From the NCBI RefSeq assembly GCF_905147045.1, contig NC_065889.1:11165001-11229000 (forward strand): DNA of 64,000 nucleotides, given 5' to 3'. Position numbers and translations under genes: made by a program. Source of the DNA: Nymphalis io (taxonomy: Eukaryota; Arthropoda; Insecta; Lepidoptera; Nymphalidae). This document shows, piece after piece, positions 45,776 through 58,197 of the stretch (its first letter is position 1; each line of letters starts with the position of its first letter). A model generated the notes under the pieces. That model had not been told where the DNA came from, did not search any database, and saw only the letters and a list, made by a program, of their open reading frames with translations.

Positions 45776-46130
45776 TTACCAGTTGTAAAACGTCATAGCG
45801 AACCCTTGAAAAGTTTAGAAATTGATTGATTATTTACCTGGAATGTTTAGTCTGGTCATTAGGCTACAAATTATCTATATCAGAGTTAGTAATATTCCAA
45901 ATCTCCAACTGTTATTCTTGTTTTGTTTGTTGAAGACGATTAATGTCCGAAATTGCCACAACTATAGGGCAGCTTAGGACAAGCCTGAGGCAGTTCTGAA
46001 TGGCTTGAAGTTATCATGAAACAAGATTTATTAATTATAATTAATATTGAATTAAAATCACATAAATATTAGACAAACTATTTGAAATGTATACACATTA
46101 ATAAAAGCAATATCTAATAAAAATACACCT

Positions 46131-46440
46131 TTTTTTTACAATTAATAGGCCAGCGTTTGACCGTTGACTTGCCTGATGTTAAGCATCTACACGGTCTAAG
46201 ATGTAGCACGCTTGCCTATAAGAAACCTGTTTATTCTGGATTTGAAGACACCAACATTGTACCTATCAGGAAACACGGACTCAGGCAAAGCATTCCATAG
46301 TTTCGCAGTGCGAATGATGAATGTAGACTCAAAGTGCTTCGTACGTAGGTGGGGAATTTTCACTGTGTTCCTATGGCGCTTTGGTCGCGTTTGCCTGGCC
46401 GTTCGATAGTAAAAACCTTTATATTTTATTTATACATTTG
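46131..46440 (-). mobile_element. LINE or SINE tail, second copy
   Basis: T-run then GGCCAGCGTTTGACCGTTGACTTGCCTGATGTTAAGC ... GCACGCTTGCCTATAAGAAACC ... GCATTCCATAGTTTCGCAGTGCG, parallel to 44138-44430. Confidence 0.55.
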
Positions 46441-47957
46441 AATTAACCAATTATTCGATAAAACTTAGTGCAGTCGTAATCGCAAGGTATGGCGGCGCCA
46501 GAGTCTAATCGAATAATTGTTGGATAACAAAATGAAGAGACATTAAATGTTTCGGTAAAAATTTTCGAGTAAACCTTAATATTTTGTAGTTACTTAGATA
46601 ATATTTTCTCTCGAATCTAAAGCTGCGGTTGCAAGACGTCCTTTTGCGAGTTTCGTGCAGAAAAATGTTGATATAAAGAATTATCTGCCGTTTCTACATT
46701 TCGCATTATAAAAAGAAAATACCGCTAATTTTAAAAATATTTAATTCTGACATTAAAAATGTATAACAGTCACCAGAGACATACTAATTGAGATCACATT
46801 CTTGAAAATATTAGTATCTGTAATTAGTAAGAAAATAATTTTATAACTTTTTAGAACTGTGATAATTATAACTTGTTATTTGCTTCATTTATCAACGAGA
46901 AAGGACGCAGAATTATCGATATCTGACTCCTAATATTAAGAGTCTGACCAAATAAATATACGAGACTTTTAAAAACAATGATGTCCGTAGAGAACTTTAA
47001 GCAAATGAAAAACATGATCACGATAGAGAAAAGAAATAAAATCATTTTAATATTATATTATATATATACATATAATATCAATATATATAATATCATTATA
47101 ATAATGTATAGGAATTACGTATATACGTGCCACGCACACACAAGGGAGTAGAAGGCCGCGGCGGAGGGGTAGCATGACGACATGAGCAAATATTGTCACG
47201 GCCTATGAGTATGTCACTCCTAAAGCGTGATAATAGATATTTCAAATCAAAAATTAAAGTTATTTAGTCGAAGTTAGTAAATTACCTTAAAAAAAAACCA
47301 ACAGTAACTTAATCACACTGTTAAAAATGGTGAAAAATCCACTTAAAATTGTTTGTTTATATTAAATTTTAGTTTGTTTATTTTACATTTTATTATAGAA
47401 AAGTAATATGAAATATCCCATGTATCATGGAAAAATAATACGAAATTCTTTACTAACTGTTAAATAAAGTGTATTTAATAGAACTGCTCACGTTCAGTAA
47501 ATGGATATTCAACTACCGGCCATTTCGCTTCAACTAAAACACGGCTTTGATGTGTTCTATTTTTGTTATATTTTTACACAGTAACGATATGGTATGAGTA
47601 GGGATAATTATTACTGGATATATGCATTTACTTCTGATAAACAGTCATTGCCCCAATATTGATTTTTTTTCCAATACTTAGGCGATCTCTGACAGAGGTC
47701 AGAGTTTCTAATACTATCTAGATTTTAAATAAACGATTTATATTCTATACCTGAAAAGAATACATCCATTTGAACATTTATGAAATTCGTGTCTACTTCA
47801 AAGAATACTTTTTTTGAAATCAAGAAGACATTGGCATTTTTATGTATTGTGATTTAAAAGTAACTTTACTGTTTATTTATTCAGACGGAACTCCAACAGA
47901 AGTACACACAAAAAATATATACACAGAGAACACAACATGTATTGAATAAATTGATTT
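46441..47957. other. Mostly AT-rich intergenic DNA
   Basis: Holds repeat F module Y at 47117-47260. No other gene or repeat was recognised. Confidence 0.5.
47117..47260 (+). repeat. Repeat F module Y copy
   Basis: GTGCCACGCACACACAAGGGAGTAGAAGG...GGAGGGGTAGCATGACGACATGAGC...CACGGCCTATGAG parallels 37010-37150. Confidence 0.5.
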
Positions 47958-48190
47958 TTTTAGGCGGGCAGACGGTTCTGCTTATGGTAAGTAGTCACCA
48001 CCGTCTATAGACACTGGCGAAGTAAGAAGTATTATATTATTCCTTACATCGTCAATGCGTCATCGACCATGGGAACTAAGATGCTATGTCTGTTTTGCCT
48101 CTACTTATACTTGCTTATTCACCCTTCAAACCAGTACGCAACATTACTAAGAATTACTGTGTAGGGGTTAAATATCTGATCTAGTCGCCA
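47958..48190 (-). mobile_element. SINE-A, degraded
   Basis: TTTTTTTAGGCGGGCAGACGGTTCTGCTTATGGTAAG ... CCATGGGAACTAAGATGCTATGTC ... CACCCTTCAAACCAGTACGCAACATT. About 550 bases 3' of receptor B. Confidence 0.7.
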
Positions 48191-48739
48191 CTACTACCTA
48201 CCTACCATCTAGTAAACAATACAAATTAAATTGAAAGTAAATCTACCACCAGCTCGAAAAACTGAATCAAAGAGTATCAATCAGTTTCTTTTTAATCGGA
48301 TCGACCATGTTCTTTAATTAGTTAACTAACTTATAACTTGCCTTTTTACATTTTTATTTAGTTTGACCGCCGTGTATATAGTTGTATATATATATATAGA
48401 TTTATAAATCATTAAATGTAGTCAGAAAAATATTTTTTGTGTAATTCATATATTTTATTGTGCCAAAAATATTACACTAATAAATCTCACAATCAGAAAA
48501 TGTTTGTGTTATAAAGCTTAAGTGATATTCATTGGATAGCAAATTGCCCCAGTAAAGATCGAAAGCTGTTAAATATCAAATCATTTATGAATTACTTGAT
48601 ATATCATCTTTTGTTTGTTTGTATGTAAAATTTCTAGGCTCTTTTAACGTTTACGTTACAATATGAAATGTTTCAAATTCCCTGAATGTGTTGCAATGAG
48701 CTGCATTCGTGTTATCGTTTATTTTTATCTTCGTTAGTT

Positions 48740-51700
48740 TTATTGATTAAGCTGCAGCAAGACAAGTTCGTAAGTTACAATGGTACCAATCGCCTGAAAA
48801 TAAAAAGTATATTATTTAAAAATATATAATTCATATTATATCTAGACAGTTTTACACTCCAGGTCGCTCCTAAGTTTATCGTCCGAAAAATCTAATCACT
48901 TTTACATTGATCTGACCAGGTGCTTGAACGCAAGACCTCGGGATCGAAAGTCTTTTAAGCTAGCTAACGAAGTATTCAACCCACGCAGACTGCCTCTGAT
49001 ACAAATATTAAGTATAAAGTTACACTCACAGATAAAACCAACTCTTTAGTTACGTAGAAAAAGTTAAGTCCTGTCAATGCTACGGTGTCACCATGAATTT
49101 GCTCAAGAAATCTTTGAACCTGCAATATAAAACGTTATATTTTTCTTAAATTGATATGTCTAAAAATAAGTTATTTCATATATTTAAAACAAATTAACAA
49201 ATGATTAAAATATTTTACTAATTTCGTAACTACAATTCCTACCAACTGTTGCATAATATATAATGACATAATAATATATGACTGTTAAAATATGAAGTAC
49301 TACAGCTTCTCTTTTCTTTATGCACACATAAATGTGCGCAATTTGCCAGACATTTATCGGCATATATTAATAGACATAGAGGAAAATAAAACAAGATAAT
49401 ATAAATAAAATTACCTCGGTACCATATGAGGAAGATGGTACGTTGTAAAGCGATGGAGCCGCGACAAGAGACGCGGAATGCACCTGAGCAGCGATGAGCG
49501 AAACCGCCAAGGAACGCGTAAGAACGAAAGTTAAAGAAAATGTATAATATATAGCATGTTCATATCCGTTAAATAACCTAAAATAATATTCATACAATTA
49601 ATTAACTCGTTCGTATACAGATTCTACTTTGTGGTAGGGTTTCGTGCAACATCTTTTGGGTAGTTATCACGCACTCATCAGATATTCTATGGATAAATAG
49701 CAATACTTAGTATTGTTGTGTACAGGCACAATGAATGTAATACCTTAGTCCCCAAAGTTGGACATAAATTTTCAACGAGGTTTCATCACGAGGTATCACT
49801 TCACTACCTTTTTATTACGATGTGAATTATTATAATTTCAATAATCATGTTGGATATAAGGTAACTATAACTCATATGAAAGTGCACAAGTGTTTGTAAA
49901 TACAGGAATATCCCCTCATTCTAATCAAATGAGACGGCTTAGACTTCAGGCGTAAAGTCTGGTTCAGGAATAGCTGACAAACGTTCCACGCTGACTGTTT
50001 ACTTGAGAAATGAAAAAGACATACTTTCATGCAACGAAACTATACCTAAGACAATAAGCCAATACAATTTAAGAGTAATTAAAAACTATTGTTATAATTA
50101 TGTATGTTTACACACCCACTTGGATATTTTGGACACACATTCTGAGGGCCGTTATGTATAATTTGAATATACCGTCTGTAAAAAACAAATAATTATTAAT
50201 TAAAATGTATAGATTTGGTTTGATCACGCTATCATTTGTACATTTGTCGAAAATAGAGACTATTCATCTATTGTTTGAGGAAGTAAGAAGGAGCATATTC
50301 CACCCCACTTCGTCGCTTTGGAATCTGTAAATAAAAGGTGAAGGTCAAGGACCTCTGCTCCTGTTCAATACTAGCGTATTCCACAGTACCGATATATGCT
50401 GGATTCGTTTATACAATACCTTGGTAATCGTAAAATCGTACCGAATAATTATTTTTTGCAGTCTCATAGAAAACGCTCCTATATAAATAGTATAAGAGCG
50501 ATCGAATGAATAGATGACATGACCGAAATATAATTCTGTAAGTTTTGTGTTTGTTCATGTACATATTGGTTTTCTAAGTTATTATATTTCAGGTGATTTA
50601 TTTTAGGTTCCACTAGAAGTTAAAAAAAATCTTTAAGCAAATTTTGACTAATTATAGTCTGAATGTTAAATTTGGTTGAAATTTAAATAGTGTGTATAAT
50701 CATAATTTTTAAATTTTAACTTTAAATAACAGTTTTTTTTTTGTAAGTAATTGAATTTTATTGTATCGTTGTAATGCTCTAGATAAGTGATAACTAACAA
50801 AATATTGATCAATTATTTTGATTGCAATGCAATCAAATACTTACGCCAATACGTAGTAAAGTTGTAAACATATAAAGAAGAGATTGCTTGCAAATGAAGT
50901 AAAGACAATACTGTTAATAGCGTCATCAAAGGTACGAACCAATCCGGTCGCTTTATTGTAATCTTCACGCAACTTCCGCCAATAGGATGCAGGTAAATGC
51001 TACAACAAAATTAGATAAAGCCTGTGACAACCAGGTTTGTTCGATACATAGTATTGCTGTGGTAGTTTTTTGATAACGTAACCGCTGCGTCTATCGTGAA
51101 TGTCCCGCTAGGGAGGGTACAATTTTGGGAGATGATTTTTTATTATTCTATATTTGTATAAACAAGGCAATGTTGTTTTGGTTTTAAAATTTAAATGTTA
51201 CATTGACATACGACTACTTTAAAAATTATATCGAAGCTTACGTGATTTGCGCCATTTCCATCTAGACAACCAACCACTGGACATGACAGCCACCCGGATA
51301 AGACAATCTGACAAAACAGGAGCAGCGGACATGACAAACAGCCACGGGGCCAGTTTGACCCTGGCCCTTCGGGCCAAAATATATGACACGGCAGGATAAC
51401 TTGCCGGGGAGAAACCAGCCCGGGTAAAGAGGGCAACCCCGAGGCCCGTACACAGACTGGCTATTTAGGCCAGTCAGGAGGAACACTCTCTCCCATCTAG
51501 ACAATTCTTTCTAGAGGTTCTTAATATTCCCGCGGTATCGTAGATACAATCATTTGCAGAGAGAGGTCTCGTTCAATCTCTTAGAGTAAGACTTGTATCT
51601 TCACATTCCACTCAACATAGACTTCCAGACACATAATGGGCAATGTCATGATCCAAAACCTTAAATTAATTTATGGTAACTTCAATTATTATCATGTTAT

Positions 51701-54700
51701 GTAAATTAAACTTACCTGACCTTCACGTGAGATAATCTTTTTATTTAATTGCTCCAGTATTGATGTTAAATACAAACTAGCACAAACAATAAATATATGC
51801 GAATAGCTCCATATTAGTGTAGCCGACGTGTTGAAAAACTGAAAATATTTATCATATTGAAAATCTGTAAGCTCAATGAAAGGAACTAGGTACAGGTAAG
51901 TGATCGTTGTTATTTTTTTATAAAATTATACATAATAATTACTAAAAATTGTAATCAGTGTCGATATATCTAATATTGTAATAAAAATAATATAATTTAT
52001 CTATTTATTAAGTTAATATTATTTTTAATTGAATCTAATAATTTTATCACTTTAAAAAAAATATAATGCATTTGTTCCACACTTATGGAATCTTTGTATT
52101 AATTAAATTAATTTAAACGTTGAGGTACAGGTGAAAATCTCTCCATCTAATCGAAGAATAAATTTTAATATACCAATAAATATATTCCAACAGGCAGGGA
52201 ATAAGTCACCCCGAGTTCAAATACCCAATCATATGAAGTGATAATGAATTGTTCGTATGTGATATTATCGTCTTTACCACAGTCTTGTACTTCAGCTAAT
52301 TTAGCTATTCTTGAAAAAATGTACTCAACTGTAAAAAGGAAACATTATGTAATAGTACTTTATGATTGGTTACTACCAATCACGAAAGTACTGATAAAGG
52401 AATGTGAGATTAAATAAATTTACTCGTAAATGTTTGAGACGAACAAAATACCGGTTATTCAAGGTTATTCAAGATTTAACTACCATCATTTCTAATTTAT
52501 CACTAGTATCAGACTTAAAGCACGTATTCACTTCAACTAAATATATTCTTATAAAAGAATAATATTTAAAACAAGAACAAACTCACCAATGGCAAAACTT
52601 AATATTATAATCGTTGCAAAATTTCCTTTAAGCCTGACGCTCAAGTCTAAGTATTCGTTGAGTTCTGATGCAACAACTTGTTTCATTAGATTATGCCATT
52701 TTCTTGCGAGTCGTAAGAAGAGAACGCATGTGAAACTATTGGACATGTAGAAAAGAAAAAATGCTGCAAACATCCAATTAAAAATTACATACTGACTACG
52801 AAACGCTTTTGAAAAATTATATTATTTTTACTTACAAGACCTTGGAATAGTAACAGTCGTAGCTAGTGCACAGAGGCTGAGAATCAGTGCCATCATATGC
52901 CCAGAATAAGTCATAAAGCATAGAAAATATCTCCATGAAAATAATTGATATCTAAAAACAGATAAACAATGATACTTCTAAATGTAGTTTGGGTGAATTT
53001 GTGTCACACTAACTTACACACACGTATACTTAATATGTGTGTGTCTATCATGAGATATTATTTGAAGAATTCTACAAAAATTTGAGTATTTACAAAGTTG
53101 ACTGAAGTTATTCGAAATAATTATTTTCTTTGTGGTAAGTGTAAGATCGTCTGGGTTGGTATCACCCACTCATCCATTTCTACCACAAAACAGCAGTACT
53201 TGATATTGTCGTGTTCTGGTTTGAAGGGTGAGTGAGCCAGTGTAATTACAGGCACAAGGGACATCAAAATCTTAATTCCCAAGTTTGGTGGCGTATTGGC
53301 TATGTAAGCGATGGTTGACATTTCTTACAATGCCAATGTCTAAGGGCGTTTGGTGACCACATACCATCAGGTGGCCCATATGCTCGTCCGCCGTCCTATT
53401 CTATAAAAAAAGCGTAACTTAATACTTTTTAATTTCCAGTTTGAAAGGCGAAAGAATCAGTATAGTTATAGGCACAAGAGACTTAACTTGTAAGTTCCCT
53501 GTTACCATGCGGTGACCTATTAATCACATAAATATTATAAGTGTTTTATATATAAAGGAATGAATAGGTTACTTACCTATTTTCTTGTATGTTCATTTTT
53601 GTTATATTCGTGAAAGGGAAGAGACCCAACCATTGACCACTTATAATGCAATATTTCATTGTACTTTGGAACACTTCAAGTTGTGTTTCGAGATTTGATC
53701 CAGGTTTTATAAAAGCTAGTATAGCTCTTATAACTGAAATTTACAGTCAATCATTATTTATGGTTATAACAATGTCATTATCATATATTAGGTAAAAACT
53801 TCTCCAAACTCGGGCCATTTCTGGAAGTCTAAACCCTCCACACTATGCCTCGTAAAGCACGTAAAGCCGTTAGTCCTTTGCCGTTCTATGTATTTATGAG
53901 AGTTAGGTAATAGAGAATTGGCGCAAGCATTTGTGCACTATTTTACAGTGTCATTTATGGACGGTGGTGACCAGTTATGGTTATAGATTTGGACAATGTG
54001 GAGCCTTGTTGTGACAAAAATACATTGTAATCTCGTGCGAGTTTTAATTAATTATTTAGATAATAAATTATACCTACAACAATTTAATATTGTAAACAAA
54101 AAGACGTATAATATTTTTTGGTTACTTACAGTTTTTTACTTGTAATTTATTTGATCTATTTCTGTCAAAAGAAAAATAATGTGATTATCGATTTTTTTAT
54201 CTCATAAGTTAATCAAATAAATAGTAACTTTTTTACCCGATATTATATTTTTGTTCTTTCACTTTTAAATAAGTATTGTGACTTATGAACGTTTTCTTGT
54301 AAATTTCCGCATTAAGATTATCTGTTGCAAAATATAAAATACTTAAATTAGAATAAAATAATAATATATTTTAGATCTTAATGAGAATTTGTCTGGTAAT
54401 TTTGATGTTATATTATATTCGATATATACTATTACATTATTTAATACTGAACAAGTAGTAACACCCGGTAAATGTCCCACGGCTGGGCTACGTCTCGTCC
54501 CCTTTTGAGGAAAGGGTTAGGATTCAACCAATCTGCTCCAATTCAGTTTGGTACACATGTGGCTGATTTTTAGCTTACGCAAGTTTCCTCTAAGTGTTTT
54601 CCTTCAACGAGTTGAATTATATAACTAAAAAAATAAGCAGATGAAAATTCATACCAACGGATCATCTAGGTTTGGAGAACAACAAAATACAATATTTAAA

Positions 54701-55689
54701 GATGATTAATAACTATAAAATACTATTATTATAAAATTCAAAGTAACCCTGACTGTCTTTTACGCTTTGACGGTTAAGCTTCTAAAACAGATTTGGATGC
54801 AATTTTGTAAGAAGCATTGAAAAATGTTTCGGACAACAAGAAAAAAAATAAAAATAAACGCGCCACGTGATAATAATAGTTTTGTTGTGGATTTTTTTGC
54901 AAAAATTTTTAAGATTAAAAAATGCGAGCATTCATTGGTCTAGATTGATGATTCTCCTTACATAATTCAAATCCTGTGTCCATTACATCATACATTCATC
55001 CATCAATTAGCATTTGTGGTACAAAAACAAGCGTTGCGAAATGATGACAATGATAAATAATATTATTAATATCCGGGGACTCCTAGCACATGTTAAGGGG
55101 CTTCCCGGCTGGGCTAAGGCCTTCTCTCTTTTTGAGGAGAAGGCTTAGAACTTATCCAATGCTGGTCCAATGCGGGTTGGTGGAATAAACATGTGGCAGA
55201 ATTTCAGTGAAATTAGTCACGTGCAGGTTTCCTCACGACATTTTCTTTCACCGTAAAGCACGAGATGAAGTTTAATCACAAATTAAGTATAATCACAATT
55301 TAAGTACATGAAAATTCAGTGGTGCTTGCCCGGGCTTGAACCCACGATCATCGGTTAAGATTCACGCGTTCTTACCACTAGACCATCTCGGCTGTTAAAA
55401 AAAGGCTGGTAAAAGTTAAAGAAATAAATAATTTTAAATGTATACGTGCAGCAGTGGACTAATACGGCCTAATGATGATGGTGATGATGATGAAAGAAAC
55501 AAATGAGTCGAAAATATAATAATGTATATCTGCGGACTAACATTAGAATATCCTGGTATGGAATAATCAGAGTAACAGTGCGATTTTTACCCAGTGGGAA
55601 AATCTCCTTTTTTATGTAAAATTATTATGTATATACATACCTTTTTGAAGTTTGCTAATAACATTTATACGGACAGGTTCGATAGACAT
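48740..55689 (-). CDS. Sugar-type gustatory receptor B, 11 exons, complete
   Basis: Second sugar-clade gustatory receptor, on the minus strand and convergent with receptor A. Exons in transcript order: 55689-55641, 53733-53577, 52951-52836, 52763-52587, 52328-52174, 51838-51716, 50999-50845, 50175 to about 50110, 49577-49415, 49119-49030, 48793-48740. Phases mostly match receptor A exon for exon, and the product is about 434 aa. Visible motifs: FQSTMKYCIISGQWLGLFPF near residue 38, an FSWRY block before TM1, LFLRLARKWHNLM after TM2, SATLIWSYSHIFIV in exon 6, SFASNLFFICLQLYY in exon 7, GDTVALTGLNFFYVT in exon 10 and TIVTYELVLLQLNQ at the end. Met at 55689 opens a 16-residue first exon with a good donor (AAAAG/GTATGT). 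Exon 8 is ambiguous: two frames are open, depending on the donors used at exons 7 and 8. Most introns are short and repeat-poor, though a SINE sits in the second intron. Confidence 0.86.
49630..49765 (+). mobile_element. SINE-A, degraded, antisense in receptor B intron 8
   Basis: GTGGTAGGGTTTCGTGCAACATC ... CACGCACTCATCAGATATTCTATGG ... GTTGTGTACAGGCACAATG. Confidence 0.65.
51258..51504. mobile_element. 223-bp GC-rich insertion with 12-bp target-site duplication
   Basis: CCATCTAGACAA occurs at 51258-51269 and 51493-51504. The 223 bases between are GC-rich (GGCCCTTCGGGCC, CTTGCCGGGGAGAAACCAGCCCGGG) and unlike the host DNA. It lies in receptor B intron 6. There is no poly(A) and no long terminal repeat. 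The minus strand is open for 80 codons with no known motif. Confidence 0.75.
53132..53412 (+). mobile_element. SINE-A, complete, in receptor B intron 2
   Basis: TGTGGTAAGTGTAAGATCGTCTGGGTTGG to CGTCCTATTCTATAAAAAAAGC, antisense to the gene. A further SINE-A-like scrap is at 53440-53530. Confidence 0.85.
53800..53945 (+). mobile_element. SINE-C middle fragment
   Basis: TTTCTGGAAGTCTAAACCCTCC ... CCTCGTAAAGCACGTAAAGCCGTTAGTCC ... TTATGAGAGTTAGGTAATAGAG. It lies in receptor B intron 1. Confidence 0.7.
54450..54690 (-). mobile_element. SINE-B, degraded
   Basis: GTAACACCCGGTAAATGTCCCACGGCTGGGC ... CTGCTCCAATTCAGTTTGGTACACATGTGG ... GGATCATCTAGGTTTGGAG. Confidence 0.65.
54719..54812 (+). mobile_element. 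Helitron-like repeat 5' fragment
   Basis: CTATTATTATAAAATTCAAAGTAACCCTGACTGTCTTTTACGCTTTGACGG matches the start module of the 42.5 and 44.1 kb copies. Confidence 0.55.
55092..55396 (-). mobile_element. SINE-B, near complete
   Basis: CATGTTAAGGGGCTTCCCGGCTGGGCTAAGGCC ... AGATTCACGCGTTCTTACCACTAGACCATCTCGGCTG. A short internal duplication (AATCACAAATTAAGTATAATCACAATTTAAGTACATG) is present. It ends 245 bases from the receptor B first exon. Confidence 0.82.
55446..55497 (+). mobile_element. RTE-type 3' terminus scrap
   Basis: GTGCAGCAGTGGACTAATACGGCCTAATGATGATGGTGATGATGATGA, the same ending as the RTE at 62.6 kb. Confidence 0.6.
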
Positions 55690-56148
55690 TTTTAATAAAT
55701 GATGTGTTACTTTCAGTCAAGAACATCACAACTAACTTTGATTTTTCGGAAAAACATAATTTGTGTATGAATAATAAATAAACATGTCGTTTGTCGTACA
55801 TCATAATTTTGTTTGACGTCGCTTTAAGGAATTAAGTGTTAAGTATAATTTATAAAAATATCAAACGTTATGGATCATTGAAATGTTTTGAAATAATATC
55901 TTTCAATTTGGTTCCGTTTTTAAAAATTGACAAAATATCGAATAAACCAAGCAGTGGTATTCTGTAAGATTCAGTTCGTTACTCAGCCGTGAAATTATGA
56001 CAACCGACTTTTGTTGATATATTATTATTTCGATGCGTGTATTCCTAAGCTTGAATAATTATTATGGTCAATGTCGCAATCACTTTACGACATTTCACGA
56101 CCGTCTTCTGAGGTGAATTTCGAATTTGTTCTTACATATTAGCCCTAC

Positions 56149-56430
56149 AGTATTTGATCTTTTTTTTTCTTGCAGTGGAAACCTTCAGAAAGGTACCCGT
56201 GTCCCATGGGGGTGGAACCGGGTTATGTGGGATTCTTACCCACTAAAACCACTGCGATGGCCGTCCTCAGCACGGATCAGAGAGGCTGCGGGATCGTGTT
56301 TACATAACGCATCCGCGGCCTTTCCCGTGCTGTGGGCGAATTATGTGCTCTCCTCAGGGGGCGAAGGTAATCTCGTCCCAGGGTTACGCCCTATCTTTTC
56401 AGCCCCTGGCATCTGGCTAGTATTTGATCT
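56149..56430 (-). mobile_element. 258-bp GC-rich retroposon with 12-bp target-site duplication
   Basis: AGTATTTGATCT at 56149-56160 and 56419-56430 frames the insert. On the minus strand the insert ends CCACTGCAAGAAAAAAAA, a poly(A)-like 3' end. It is GC-rich, with a stretch (GGTTTTAGTGGGTAAGAATCC) shared with 45670-45700. A 103-codon plus-strand frame inside it is antisense and not called. It is about 460 bases upstream of receptor B. Confidence 0.8.
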
Positions 56431-56839
56431 AATTTAATCCACCAAGAAGGCTAATTTAAATTATGAAAAATACTGATTTTTCCAACTTCTTGATTTATGT
56501 TGTTAAAAATTCATCTCGTGGTTAAGAAAACAACGTAAGGATCACCTTATGACATTTCATGACCATCTACGATGAGTTTCGGGTTGTTGTTACAGATTAG
56601 GTCTACTGGTATTTAAGGAGATAAATTTAATTGAGAGCTAATAGGTATACCAGGTGGACAGTATATGAGAATCTTAACCTTAACACTTTAGGTAGTTAGG
56701 TAGTTAGCTAAGGTTAAGGTTCTCGTCATTACTAAAATATTATATTTAAAACGCAATTGGCCTTATTGAATATAGCAAAAAAGGAAAAAAAAAACTATAC
56801 TCTATATATCTTTTAGGAATACTTCTAAAACTTTTTTAA

Positions 56840-57105
56840 GGAATAGGTAGCCGGACTGGCAATCGAGCCACTTGTTTGTAAGTGGTTACCACCGCCCATA
56901 AATACTGGCTTTGTAAGAAATATTAACGATCTCCTACATCGCCAATAGGGTATCAACCTTTAGTGGTGGGTCCCTTTACTGGTACGGGCCCGCACACCCT
57001 TCAAACTTGAACATAACAATACCAAGTACTGCTATTTTGCGGTATAACATCTGATAAGTGGGTTGTACCTACCCAGACTAGCTTACACGAAAACCAACCA
57101 CAACC
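56840..57105 (-). mobile_element. SINE-A
   Basis: GGAATAGGTAGCCGGACTGGC ... CACACCCTTCAAACTTGAACATAACAATACCAAG ... GTACCTACCCAGACTAGCTTACACG. Moderately diverged. Confidence 0.78.
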
Positions 57106-57891
57106 ATGTCCAGTTTCAAGTATTTTTTATCATTTACATAATTTTTTACTCTTATAAAATTACATCACGTCAACACGATATTATGCTAATAATATATTAA
57201 GACTTGTATTCAAATAATGACTTTATACAAGCGTATAATATGTGAAAGCGATTTTCACAAAGCAAGTTTCCAGGTTCATTATTATCCAATTAACATTTTC
57301 GTTTCATAGTTAAAATAAAACGAAATAAATTTAAATTAAATAAAACTGTTGGCTTAATGTCGAATGTCGATGTTTTAATTAGTATATTTCATTAATTATT
57401 ATAAATGTGAGATTTAATTACATACTTAAACTTCAGTCAACTATAATTAGGTAAAGTTGATTTATAAATTATGAAAAATAATTTATGTTCACTTAAGCTC
57501 GTTCTTGTGATTTGGTTTTTTTTTATATGAAACTTATATTGGCGTGCCATTTCGAACAGGTGATAAACTTATTCCATTAAATTATTTAGCAGTGCTTGCA
57601 TGAAGCTTCTTGAATTAACAGCAGTATATTCAGATTTTTAATACAAAACATTTGTAATATACCCTGTATATCGAGTACCAAAAAACTTTATTTTACAGTA
57701 ATTTTTGTTCTATTAATCCTTTCAAAAGATGAGTAGCAGCTTTTGCATATAAATTCCATTTAACTGGTTAACATGATAATCCCATAAACAACAGCTCATA
57801 AATGTCCTTCCGCGAGTACGTTGAGCTTTGAAAATGTTCCTTTAATACGTTATAGCTTCCAGCGAGAATTTAAATGATATAATTTTTTCGT

Positions 57892-57929
<38 letters not shown>

Positions 57930-58197
57930 CGTAATAATATGTATAAATATAATAAATTGAACATACGATATTTTACTTAAATTATCTTGTTCATATATGT
58001 TTCGTCCAAGATATGTGTTTAAATTGGTGGTAAGCTTTTGTGCAAGCCTGATATATCTAAGGTTGGTGATGCATTGGCGATACACGAGATCGCTTATATT
58101 TTAATAATTTCAAGCGATAATGACCACTTATGAGCCATGACAAACATATTAATAATTAGAATTTTCATTCACTAAAATCTTACAGATAATATAGAGG
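57106..58197. other. AT-rich DNA with a TA microsatellite
   Basis: TA repeats at about 57896-57925, and a SINE-A scrap at 58023-58090 (TGGTGGTAAGCTTTTGTGCAAGCCTG ... GGTTGGTGATGCATTGGCG). No gene recognised. Confidence 0.55.

Noticed and set aside
51191..51504. 80-81-codon cysteine-containing minus-strand frames
   Set aside because: Contained in a transposed GC-rich insert inside a receptor B intron. No signal peptide or conserved cysteine spacing.
56126..56437. 103-codon plus-strand frame
   Set aside because: Runs antisense through an insertion framed by a 12-bp duplication with a poly(A) end on the other strand.
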